A stretch of 64,000 bases of DNA from JAXGQE01 sp040766585 (GTDB taxonomy: Bacteria > Bacillota > SLNR01), in the NCBI GenBank assembly GCA_040766585.1, contig JAXGQE010000005.1, positions 1-64,000 of the forward strand, given 5' to 3'. Shown here piece by piece: positions 15,912 to 23,464 of the stretch. Made by a program: the position numbers and the translations under genes. Each line of letters starts with the position of its first letter. The first letter of the stretch is position 1. The notes below the pieces were generated by a model. That model was not told the origin of the DNA. It saw only the letters and a program-made list of their open reading frames with translations, and ran no database searches.

Positions 15912-17245
15912 AACCGGATATCATCGTTATCGGAGGTGGACTGGCCGGATCTGAGGCGGCTTGGCAGGCTGCGCAGATGGGGAAAAAAGTCTGTCTCTAT
16001 GAGATGAGGCCCGAGAAAAAAACACCGGCTCATCAGACCGGATACTTGGCTGAACTGGTATGCAGCAATTCTTTTCGGGCGTCATCCGTGGAAAATGCGG
16101 TTGGGCTGCTAAAAGAAGAAATGCGCCGGATGGATTCTGTCATTATTCATTGTGCTGACATGCATACGGTTCCAGCAGGAGGAGCTTTGGCTGTGGATCG
16201 TGAATTGTTTTCAAAAGAAGTGACTCGCATGCTGGAACATCATCCCCGAATTGAGATCAAACATGAAGAGATTGCCCATATCCCCTGGAGTGGAGTCCCG
16301 GTGATCATTGCGACGGGCCCGCTGACATCGGATGCATTATCCACAGAGATTCAAAAAGTGACCAATACACAAGCGCTGCATTTCTTTGATGCGGCAGCAC
16401 CGATTGTCTTGCGGGAGTCTGTCGATGATACAAAGGTCTATTATGCTTCTCGCTACGACAAAGGGGGCAGCGACTATCTGAACTGTCCCATGAATAAAGA
16501 GGAGTATTTGGCTTTCTGGCAGGAACTGAAAGATGCAGCAGTCCAGCCGCTGCAGGATTTTGAGAACGATCGATTCTTTGAAGGATGCATGCCCATTGAG
16601 GAACTGGCCAAACGCGGAGAAAAAACACTTCTTTTCGGTCCACTGAAGCCCGTCGGGCTGGATCATCCCAACACAGGGAAACGTCCGTACGCGGTGGTTC
16701 AGCTGCGCCAGGATGATGCAGCCGGAAAAATGTACAATATGGTTGGATTTCAAACGAAACTAAAATGGCCGGAGCAAAAACGAGTATTCCGTATGATTCC
16801 GGGTCTTGAAAACGCAGAGTTTGCTCGATATGGAGTGATGCATCAGAACACATACATTGACTCGCCGCGTTTTCTCCTGCCTACACTGCAGGCGAAACAG
16901 TCGAAACAATTGTTTTTTGCCGGACAGCTAACGGGAGTGGAAGGATATGTGGAGTCAGCATCGAATGGGCTTGTAGCTGGAATCAATGCTGCGCGTCTCA
17001 GTTCAGGACTTTCTCCAGTGGTATTTCCTCAAGAGACTGCCCATGGTGCTCTTTGCCACTATATTACTACAGCACTAGCGGATATATTTCAGCCCATGAA
17101 CATTACATTCGGTCTGATGCCGGACCTGGAATTTCCGGTCAAAGATAAGAAGCTTCGCCGACAGAAATTGAGCCAGCGAGCCTTGGACCACATTGAAAGA
17201 TTGTGGAACAAGATTCAGATGGATAAGGAAGATGATTCGGAGTAG
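15908..17245 (+). CDS. trmFO: tRNA (uracil-5-)-methyltransferase, folate- and FAD-dependent
   Basis: TrmFO makes 5-methyluridine at position 54 of tRNA with methylenetetrahydrofolate as carbon donor, in place of the SAM-dependent TrmA. The N-terminal IIVIGGGLAGSEAAW is the FAD-binding loop, VCSNSFRA carries a conserved cysteine, and KRPYAVVQLRQDDA and FAGQLTGVEGYVESA are family blocks. The length of 445 is standard. The start overlaps the topA stop in an ATGA, which implies translational coupling. Confidence 0.97.
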   Translation: MKPDIIVIGGGLAGSEAAWQAAQMGKKVCLYEMRPEKKTPAHQTGYLAELVCSNSFRASSVENAVGLLKEEMRRMDSVIIHCADMHTVPAGGALAVDRELFSKEVTRMLEHHPRIEIKHEEIAHIPWSGVPVIIATGPLTSDALSTEIQKVTNTQALHFFDAAAPIVLRESVDDTKVYYASRYDKGGSDYLNCPMNKEEYLAFWQELKDAAVQPLQDFENDRFFEGCMPIEELAKRGEKTLLFGPLKPVGLDHPNTGKRPYAVVQLRQDDAAGKMYNMVGFQTKLKWPEQKRVFRMIPGLENAEFARYGVMHQNTYIDSPRFLLPTLQAKQSKQLFFAGQLTGVEGYVESASNGLVAGINAARLSSGLSPVVFPQETAHGALCHYITTALADIFQPMNITFGLMPDLEFPVKDKKLRRQKLSQRALDHIERLWNKIQMDKEDDSE

Positions 17246-17262
17246 AAAGGAAGCGTTGAGCC

Positions 17263-18180
17263 ATGAACACCACCATCGGTGAAATGATCAGGCAGTTCGA
17301 ACGCTACCATTCGGTTGAAAAAAACTCATCGGAAAAGACCATTATCAATTATCGTAACGATCTGCAGCAGTTCTTTGATTATGTGTTTGAAAAACCTTTC
17401 CATCAGGAACCCATATTCCAACCCCAGCGTCTTCAAATACGCGGATACATGGCTTATCTGAGAGAGAAAGACTATGCCCGCAGTACCGTGGCTCGAAAAC
17501 TGGCTGCCTTAAGATCTTTTTACCGATTCTTGTGTCGAGAACAAATCATCGGTGTCAATCCTTTTTTGCATGTTCCAACACCCAAGAAAGAAAAAAAACT
17601 GCCATCGTTTTTGTACATCCAGGAAATCAATGAGCTGATGGATGCACCGGACTGTACAACTCCCGCCGGAAAGAGAGATCGGGCTGTTCTTGAAATGCTC
17701 TATGCGGCGGGTATCCGTGTAGGGGAGCTGATGGGACTGGATCTGCAGGATGCGGATCTGGAGAGAGGTATGGTTTTGGTATTCGGGAAAGGATCCAAAG
17801 AGAGACTGGTCCCCATGGGATCCAAGGCGATTGAAGCATTGAACGACTATCTCCAGAACGGGCGGCCGATTTTGCTGGAAAAGCGGAAAGAAACTGGCGC
17901 TGAAGAAGCGTTATTTCTGAACCAAACCGGCAGGCGCCTTTCGGACCGCAGCGTACGGCGAATTCTGGACAAATATGTACACCAAGTTGCCATTCTACGA
18001 AAAATCAGTCCGCATACCCTGAGGCATACTTTTGCTACGCATATGCTGGATGCGGGTGCGGATCTTCGAACTGTGCAGGAACTTTTGGGTCATGTCAATA
18101 TTTCAACTACTCAGATCTACACCCACGTGACCCGGGCCCAGCTGAAAAGTGTTTACCGCAAAGCGCATCCTCGCGCATAG
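17263..18180 (+). CDS. xerC: Tyrosine recombinase XerC (CodV type)
   Basis: A site-specific recombinase of 305 residues that resolves chromosome dimers at dif with a XerD partner. The N-terminal SAM-like DNA-binding domain (about 1-95) is followed by the catalytic domain with the first arginine in AGIRVGELMGL, the lysine near VFGKGSKERLVP, HTLRHTFATHML with the H-x-x-R pair, the second histidine in LLGHVNISTTQ, and the tyrosine nucleophile in QIYTHV. Position between trmFO and hslV matches codV of Bacillus. No phage or integron context is present, so a chromosomal housekeeping role is likely. Confidence 0.93.
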   Translation: MNTTIGEMIRQFERYHSVEKNSSEKTIINYRNDLQQFFDYVFEKPFHQEPIFQPQRLQIRGYMAYLREKDYARSTVARKLAALRSFYRFLCREQIIGVNPFLHVPTPKKEKKLPSFLYIQEINELMDAPDCTTPAGKRDRAVLEMLYAAGIRVGELMGLDLQDADLERGMVLVFGKGSKERLVPMGSKAIEALNDYLQNGRPILLEKRKETGAEEALFLNQTGRRLSDRSVRRILDKYVHQVAILRKISPHTLRHTFATHMLDAGADLRTVQELLGHVNISTTQIYTHVTRAQLKSVYRKAHPRA

Positions 18181-18196
18181 AAAGGGGCGGTTATCG

Positions 18197-18736
18197 ATGT
18201 TTGATGGAACAACAGTCATTGCTGTCCGCAAGGGGAACCAGGTGGCTATCGGAGGAGATGGACAGATCACTTTTGGCGGAAATACCATTATGAAGCACAA
18301 GGCCCGAAAGATTCGACGTCTCTTCGATGGCCGTGTTATCGCGGGGTTTGCCGGTTCTGTTGCAGACGCCGTTACTTTGTTTGAAAAATTTGAAGAAAAG
18401 CTGGAGCAGTATCGGGGGAATCTAACCCGGGCGGCGGTAGAACTGGCCAAAGACTGGCGAACAGATCGAATGCTGCGCAGGCTGGAATCCATGTTGGTTG
18501 TGGCCGATGCGGAATCCCTTCTGGTACTGTCGGGCAGCGGTGAAGTGATTGAGCCTGATCTACCGGTGGCGGCCATAGGTTCCGGTGGATCATTTGCGTT
18601 GGCAGCTGCCCAGGCACTGATGAAACACACGGATCTTTCAGCGGAGATGATTGTCCGTGAATCGCTCTCGATTGCAGCATCCTTATGCGTGTATACCAAT
18701 GATTCCATTCAGATCGAAAAAATTGATCAAGCATAA
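18197..18736 (+). CDS. hslV: ATP-dependent protease subunit HslV (ClpQ)
   Basis: HslV is the proteolytic dodecamer of the HslUV protease. The 179-residue protein reads MFDGTTVIAVRKGN, then AIGGDGQITFG, RKIRRLFDGRVIAGFAGSVADA and SGSGEVIEPD, all typical. The catalytic N-terminal threonine must be exposed by removing a short leader (MFDG) before TT. This differs from the simple Met removal in Escherichia coli but is similar to leaders in other Bacillota. The ATG follows AAAGGGGCGG, 17 bases after xerC. The hslU gene follows after 88 bases, which include a small hairpin CGTGCA-AGGGA-TGCACG at 18776-18792. Confidence 0.95.
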   Translation: MFDGTTVIAVRKGNQVAIGGDGQITFGGNTIMKHKARKIRRLFDGRVIAGFAGSVADAVTLFEKFEEKLEQYRGNLTRAAVELAKDWRTDRMLRRLESMLVVADAESLLVLSGSGEVIEPDLPVAAIGSGGSFALAAAQALMKHTDLSAEMIVRESLSIAASLCVYTNDSIQIEKIDQA

Positions 18737-18824
18737 ATCTCCTTGGATTCACAATCATCAAAACCAGAATCACCGCGTGCAAGGGATGCACGGGTTAATT
18801 TGACTTTATGCAGGAGGTGGGGAA

Positions 18825-20225
18825 ATGGAAGATCTGACCCCCAAAGCAATAGTATCTGAGCTGGACAAATATATCATCGGTCAAAACAAAGCCAAAAGAA
18901 TGGTGGCAGTCGCCCTGCGTAATCGATACCGAAGGCAGCTTCTGTCTGATGATCTCAAAGATGAAATAATCCCCAAGAACATCCTCATGATCGGTCCAAC
19001 CGGTGTCGGTAAAACAGAAATCGCCCGGCGTCTGGCACGGTTGGTGGGAGCCCCTTTTATCAAAATAGAAGCCACTAAGTTTACTGAAGTGGGGTATGTC
19101 GGCCGGGATGTGGAAGCTATTGTCCGGGATCTGGTTGAGTCCGGGATTCGAATGGTACGAGGGGCGAAAGCGGAGTATCTGGCACCGAAAGCTGAAGAAA
19201 AGGCCGTAGAAAGAATCCTGGACTTGCTGGTACCGCCCCTGAAAAAGGAAGGGAAACAGAAGAATCCGTTTGACATGCTGTTTGGTTCCGCACAAAATGA
19301 TGAGAGCGACAGCGACGAACGGAAAAAAGACGAACAGGATCGATATTTGCAGAAAAGATCCCTCTTTCGGGAGAAGCTGATTCAGGGGCTGCTGGATGAT
19401 GAGTATATTGATATTGAGGTAGAAAGCACTCTGCAGCCAAGCATTGAACTGTTCCCTGGATCTGGGATGGAAGAAATGGGCATTAATTTCCAGGATGTAC
19501 TGGGAGGTCTTTTCCCAAAAAAGAAGAAAACTAAAAAAGTAAAAATCCATGAAGCCAAAAGAATTCTGGCGCAAGAAGAGGCACAGAATCTGGTGGATAT
19601 GGATGAGGTTTCTCAGGAAGCCATAGAGCTGGTAGAGCAATCGGGCATTGTTTTTTTGGATGAGATGGATAAGATTGCCGGAACTCAGGGAGGTGCCGGC
19701 CCAGATGTCTCAAGGGAAGGCGTACAACGAGACATTCTGCCGATTGTGGAAGGTTCCACTGTGATGACCAAATACGGACCGGTGAAAACGGATCATATGC
19801 TGTTTATTGCAGCTGGCGCTTTTCATGTGTCCAAACCTTCGGATCTGATTCCAGAACTGCAAGGTAGCTTTCCCATTCGAGTTGAACTGGAAAGTCTGGG
19901 GAGAGAAGATTTTGTGCGAATTCTGACAGAACCGGAGAATGCTCTGGTCAAGCAATATACCGCTTTGCTGGAAACAGAAGGAGTGCATCTACATTTTCTT
20001 GCGGACGGGATTGATGAGATGGCTGAAATTGCCTGCCAGATCAACGATCAGACAGACAATATCGGCGCCCGGCGGCTGTATACCATCATGGAGAAAGTCT
20101 TGGAGGATATTTCTTTTTCAGCCTCGGAAATCAGTCCGGCGGATATCCGTATTGATCGCAGTTTTGTACAGGAAAAACTGGCGGATATCGTAAAAGATAG
20201 GGATCTAACCAAGTATATTCTCTAG
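18825..20225 (+). CDS. hslU: ATP-dependent protease ATPase subunit HslU (ClpY)
   Basis: The AAA+ unfoldase that feeds substrates into HslV. Walker A is GPTGVGKTE at residues 57-65; Walker B is IVFLDEMDKIA near residue 275. A long, charged intermediate (I) domain with many Lys and Glu (about 110-240) sits between them, and the C-terminus ends DRDLTKYIL, the tail that docks into HslV. At 466 residues it has the standard length. The ATG follows CAGGAGGTGG. Co-transcription with hslV and codY is likely, although codY has a 49-base gap. Confidence 0.97.
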   Translation: MEDLTPKAIVSELDKYIIGQNKAKRMVAVALRNRYRRQLLSDDLKDEIIPKNILMIGPTGVGKTEIARRLARLVGAPFIKIEATKFTEVGYVGRDVEAIVRDLVESGIRMVRGAKAEYLAPKAEEKAVERILDLLVPPLKKEGKQKNPFDMLFGSAQNDESDSDERKKDEQDRYLQKRSLFREKLIQGLLDDEYIDIEVESTLQPSIELFPGSGMEEMGINFQDVLGGLFPKKKKTKKVKIHEAKRILAQEEAQNLVDMDEVSQEAIELVEQSGIVFLDEMDKIAGTQGGAGPDVSREGVQRDILPIVEGSTVMTKYGPVKTDHMLFIAAGAFHVSKPSDLIPELQGSFPIRVELESLGREDFVRILTEPENALVKQYTALLETEGVHLHFLADGIDEMAEIACQINDQTDNIGARRLYTIMEKVLEDISFSASEISPADIRIDRSFVQEKLADIVKDRDLTKYIL

Positions 20226-20274
20226 ACGAAACCAAGATAAATATGGTAGTGTATAGGATAAGGGGGAATTGCGC

Positions 20275-21057
20275 ATGAGCTCGATACTGGAAAAAACGAG
20301 ACTGATCAATAAACTGCTCCAAAAAGCAGAGGGCCTAAATGTTGACTTCAATGAGATGGCTGTTGTGCTGAGCAATGTCATTGACGCCAATGTGTATATT
20401 GTCAAAGAAGACGGAACCATTTTAGGACACGCTTTGTGTGAGGGATACTCCTGCCATGTTATGGATGAAGTCGTTTTGGATAATGAAAAATTCCCACCGG
20501 AGGCGAACATGCAGTTGCTGGAGGTCTCGGAGACGGAGGCTAACCGGGAATATGACGACAAAAAATGTGTATTTCGCGATGACATAGAATGCATGTTCAA
20601 TACTCAGTTTGTAACGATTGTTCCCATTGTCGGCGGTGGGGAACGTCTGGGTACACTGGTGCTGGCAAGTTTTCGGGATCGTTTTGAAGATGAGGATTTG
20701 GTTCTTTCCGAGTATGGGGCTACTTTGGTGGGTATGGAGATTTTACGTACCAAAGCGGATGAGATCGAAAATGAAGCCCGACAGAAGGCTTCTGTTGAGA
20801 TTGTGCTGGGGACTTTGTCTTATTCGGAACTGGAGGCCATTGACAGCATCTTCAGGGAATTGAACGGAACGGAGGGATTGCTGGTGGCCAGCAAGATTGC
20901 CGACCAGGTTGGAATTACTCGTTCTGTCATCGTGAATGCTCTGAGGAAACTGGAAAGTGCGGGTGTCATTGAATCCAGATCCTTAGGGATGAAGGGGACA
21001 TTTATCAAAGTAATTAATGACAAGCTATTGGTTGAGTTGGAAAAAATGAAAGCGTAA
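20275..21057 (+). CDS. codY: GTP-sensing global transcriptional regulator CodY
   Basis: CodY represses or activates many amino-acid transport, biosynthesis and catabolism genes when GTP and branched-chain amino acids are plentiful. The 260 residues have the N-terminal GAF domain (SSILEKTRLINKLLQKAEG, then residues about 40-150) and a C-terminal winged helix with VASKIADQVGITRSVIVNALRKLESAGVIESRSLGMKGTF, the most conserved part of the family. The ATG at 20275 follows AGGGGGA. It is the last gene of the topA-codY block. I found no clear AATTTTCWGAAAATT site elsewhere in the window. Confidence 0.96.
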   Translation: MSSILEKTRLINKLLQKAEGLNVDFNEMAVVLSNVIDANVYIVKEDGTILGHALCEGYSCHVMDEVVLDNEKFPPEANMQLLEVSETEANREYDDKKCVFRDDIECMFNTQFVTIVPIVGGGERLGTLVLASFRDRFEDEDLVLSEYGATLVGMEILRTKADEIENEARQKASVEIVLGTLSYSELEAIDSIFRELNGTEGLLVASKIADQVGITRSVIVNALRKLESAGVIESRSLGMKGTFIKVINDKLLVELEKMKA

Positions 21058-21297
21058 CTGCTAGATAAAATGGACCCTATGTCAAGGATACTTAAAAAAA
21101 GAGATTAACAATGTTACCCTCATGTCGTTAAAATGATGTGGGGGTGTTTTCTATGCTGTTATGGGATATTCACCCGTCTTTAAGTAATTAGTATACCGAG
21201 TCCTTGACTCTTTTTTTGGGAAATTGATTGAACCACCCATTGTATCGAAGAAAGAAGAACCAAATGTAAAAAATATATGATAAAATGCAATATATAT
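21058..21297. other. AT-rich intergenic stretch after codY with a terminator and an inverted repeat
   Basis: No gene is visible. An intrinsic terminator, GAGTC-CTT-GACTC followed by seven T, lies at 21198-21217. GTCAAGGA at about 21079-21086 is repeated inverted as TCCTTGAC inside that hairpin (21201-21208), and runs of AAAAAAAGAG and CTCTTTTTTT accompany them. Such paired motifs could be the ends of a decayed mobile element, but no transposase or target duplication is seen. Confidence 0.5.
21198..21217 (+). terminator. Intrinsic terminator downstream of codY
   Basis: GAGTC (21198-21202) and GACTC (21206-21210) enclose CTT and are followed by seven T. The stem is short but the T tract is strong. 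It lies 140 bases after the codY stop. Confidence 0.6.
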
Positions 21298-21345
21298 TTG
21301 ACAAAATGTAATTAATACTGTACAATAACATGGAATATTGCATTA
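21273..21345 (+). promoter_or_regulatory. Promoter of the membrane protein/XRE pair with repeated AATGYAAT operator-like sites
   Basis: TTGACA (21298-21303) and TACAAT (21321-21326) with a 17-base spacer form a strong promoter. Around it lie AATGCAATAT at 21284-21293 and its exact inverse ATATTGCATT at 21335-21344, plus the related AAATGTAATTAAT in the spacer and AAATGTAA near 21272. These are plausible binding sites for the XRE regulator encoded two genes on, giving autoregulation. Confidence 0.65.
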
Positions 21346-21357
21346 AGGGGGATCAAC

Positions 21358-21852
21358 ATGAGAAGAGTTTTTAAGAACATGCATTTGGATGAACGAGTTG
21401 AAGGGTTGCAAAATCGGTTGTACAGAGAAGCATACTATCTGATGATTCTAATGGCTGCAGTATCGATTGGTATCAAATTCTTCCGTAGTGGAATCCAGTC
21501 CATTTTTTTTGAATTAGCAATTATCGTTTTGCCTTCTGTATACATAGTGCTTCGTGGCCTATGGATAGGAATTTATGCTGACGAATTGGAAATGCAAGAA
21601 AGAAAAGCCAGAAAACCGCTGGCAGGGAATAGATTGATGACCGGGCTTGGGTTGGGCTTGCTGATTTCAATTGGGTTTGGAATTCGTAGTGCGTTGGTTT
21701 ATGGAGCCGCTGGAACCTATTTGTATTTTCTCACAATTGTGTTTGCCGCCGCCATGATGATTTATATTCCAGTATTTCTAGTACTGATTATGACACCATA
21801 TCTGATGGCGAAAAGAATGCAGAGGAGTCTTCTTGAAAATGACGATTCATAG
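21358..21852 (+). CDS. Small multi-pass membrane protein (DUF6773-like)
   Basis: A 164-residue protein starting with a short charged segment containing LDERVEGLQNRLYREAYYL and then about four hydrophobic segments (roughly residues 25-43, 47-72, 93-112 and 118-150), separated by a basic loop (ADELEMQERKARKPLAG). This resembles the small membrane proteins of Bacillota that are encoded next to a short XRE regulator and often listed as DUF6773, though I cannot confirm the family by eye. No catalytic motif is seen. The ATG follows AAGGGGG. Its composition is more AT-rich than the neighbours, and the strong promoter with repeats suggests tight control. Function unknown. Confidence 0.7.
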   Translation: MRRVFKNMHLDERVEGLQNRLYREAYYLMILMAAVSIGIKFFRSGIQSIFFELAIIVLPSVYIVLRGLWIGIYADELEMQERKARKPLAGNRLMTGLGLGLLISIGFGIRSALVYGAAGTYLYFLTIVFAAAMMIYIPVFLVLIMTPYLMAKRMQRSLLENDDS

Positions 21853-21866
21853 TGGAGGGCACGATC

Positions 21867-22064
21867 ATGAAAAATCTCAAGATGAAGATTGCCCGTATGG
21901 AAATGGATCTTTCCCAGCAGGAACTGGCAGAGATAGTCGGTGTTACCCGGCAAACCATTGGTTTGATTGAACAGGGGAGTTATAATCCGTCATTGAACCT
22001 GTGCATTGCTATCAGTCGGGCTTTATCCAAAACACTGGACGAATTGTTTTGGGATCCACAGTAA
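21867..22064 (+). CDS. XRE-family helix-turn-helix transcriptional regulator
   Basis: A 65-residue single-domain Cro/CI-type DNA-binding protein. The helix-turn-helix is QQELAEIVGVTRQTIGLIEQG, followed by YNPSLNLCIAISRALSKTLDELF, a pattern seen in small regulators of Bacillota encoded beside membrane proteins. The ATG at 21867 follows GGAGGG, 15 bases behind the membrane protein gene. With no sensor domain, it probably acts as an autorepressor at the AATGCAAT repeats upstream, but that is inference. A perfect palindromic terminator follows. Confidence 0.9.
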   Translation: MKNLKMKIARMEMDLSQQELAEIVGVTRQTIGLIEQGSYNPSLNLCIAISRALSKTLDELFWDPQ

Positions 22065-22104
22065 TACTGAAGAAACATATTCGACCATAGAGGATAAAAG
22101 AAAA

Positions 22105-22130
22105 AAAGAGACGGGTATACCCGTCTCTTT
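22105..22130. terminator. Palindromic bidirectional terminator
   Basis: AAAGAGACGGGTA and TACCCGTCTCTTT form a 26-base perfect palindrome (the helix must open at the centre for a loop), with A and T runs on its flanks. It lies between the convergent XRE and DUF3048 genes. Confidence 0.85.
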
Positions 22131-22135
22131 GGGAA

Positions 22136-23144
22136 CTACCCCATATCCGGTATCAGAGGGGGTGCTTTGGGTGTATAGTCCATGACCAGATCGTCTGCGG
22201 ATGGTATGATTTGTACCCATGTCTTCCCTGCCTGGAACAGGTAAGGTTCATCGCCGACTTTGTATTGGAAATGACTATCTGGTCCGGATTTGCTCCAAGT
22301 ACCGGTATGAACCTTCCCGTCAGAGAAGAAGTAGGCATCCCCGGATCCAATCAGATGAATGTTGGAGTAGGTATTGCCGTCCGCCTTTTCGTAAGTGGTT
22401 CTAATGACCATGACGATGACATTGCTGACTGACAGCGGTGCGCCTGTATCATTGGTGAAAGGACGTCCGTTGACTTGTTTGTAGTAACGGCCGCTTTTGT
22501 AAATAAATTGAGAAGCGTAAGAGCGACTGTATGCTACTTCCAGGAAATCAGCTGGTTTGCTGTCTTCATTCTCCCCAAGCGGTAGCGCAGGCGGCGGAGC
22601 TGATGGTGTAATCTTTTCTTTCCGCTTCATCCAGAATTCGCTGAGCGCTGGTATAGAGATTATGAGGCATACGACGATCGGAAGATCGCCAGAATGCTCG
22701 GGAAGCATTGTAGATTTCGTCCAGGTTCTCGATACCCAGGGTTCGGACAGAGGCTAAGCCGGCGGTGCTTCCACCGGCATGGGCCAGAGGAGAATTGTAC
22801 GCTTTGGCAATATTGGTGAATGCCGGCCGTACACTTCGAACCGGGCCGATCTTCTCTGGAGATTTCCAGTAAAATACGGCCAGAAAACGTGTAATGCTTC
22901 CTTCACTGACCATTTCATAGACAATATCTGCTTGATCCAGGCCACTCTGCGGGCGCGCATCTGAGTGGTTTTCCACAATCGTCAGCAGGGCTCCGGGTAG
23001 TGCCGGTTCAAGTACAACGGGCTCCGGTGGAACATAATCCCCCTGACCATTGTCCGGAGGATTGGGTGGCTGCTGTCCGCAGCCGCTTATGAACACCAGC
23101 AGTATGATCAATGCCAGTATCAGTCTTTTTGAACGAGTATGCAT
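22136..23144 (-). pseudogene. DUF3048 (YerB-like) lipoprotein gene with a frameshift
   Basis: The first part (from 23144, behind GAAAGGAGCC) has a lipoprotein signal peptide ending FISGC, then ENHSDARPQSGLDQADIVYEMVSEGSITRFLAVFY and GPVRSVRP, hallmarks of the DUF3048 domain. The second part, in another frame, continues with ADFLEVAYSRSYASQF and the C-terminal DUF3048 domain (YKQVNGRPF, IHLIGSGDAYFFSDGK, DDLVMDY). The frame changes at about 22585-22600, in the run GGCGGCGG; removing one base would rejoin the halves. The whole protein would have about 335 residues, normal for the family. Function is not established; the protein is expected outside the membrane. A sequencing error is possible, so the gene may be intact in reality. 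Confidence 0.85.
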
Positions 23145-23210
23145 AACGGTGGCTCCTTTCTAGGGTCGGCTCAGTACCGAGGGGTATAGAAAGAATTCTT
23201 CTCCATACTC

Positions 23211-23238
23211 TTGACAAATCCTTTGCGTCGGGTATGAT
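23211..23238 (+). promoter_or_regulatory. Promoter of the glyS T-box transcript
   Basis: TTGACA (23211-23216) and TATGAT (23233-23238) with a 16-base spacer lie just before the structured T-box leader. The transcript would begin near 23245. Confidence 0.7.
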
Positions 23239-23244
23239 ATATGT

Positions 23245-23440
23245 ATATTTCAGATGGCTGTGCGATGAATAGGAAAAAGACTGCAGCGGGTATCGGCAGA
23301 GACTCGGGGAGGGTGAGAACCCGGGGATATCGGCAGTTGGGGGATCCTGGGAGCGCTGTTTTGGAAAGAGGGCCTTTGGCCAATAAGGGTGGAACCGCGG
23401 AAGATTCCTTTCGTCCCTTGGGGACGAAGGGTTTTTTTAT
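23245..23440 (+). ncRNA. T-box riboswitch controlling glycyl-tRNA synthetase
   Basis: The conserved T-box sequence AAGGGTGGAACCGCGG is at 23385-23400, followed by a terminator stem (CCTTTCGTCCC with GGGACGAAGGG, 23407-23431) and seven T. T-boxes sense uncharged tRNA: pairing with the specifier and the NCCA end blocks the terminator and switches on the downstream gene. A GGC triplet at 23332-23334, a glycine codon, is a candidate specifier; I did not fold Stem I, and another GGC lies at about 23295. The downstream gene being glyS agrees with a glycine specifier. Confidence 0.95.
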
Positions 23441-23464
23441 TGAATACGATATGAGGGGGGAACC

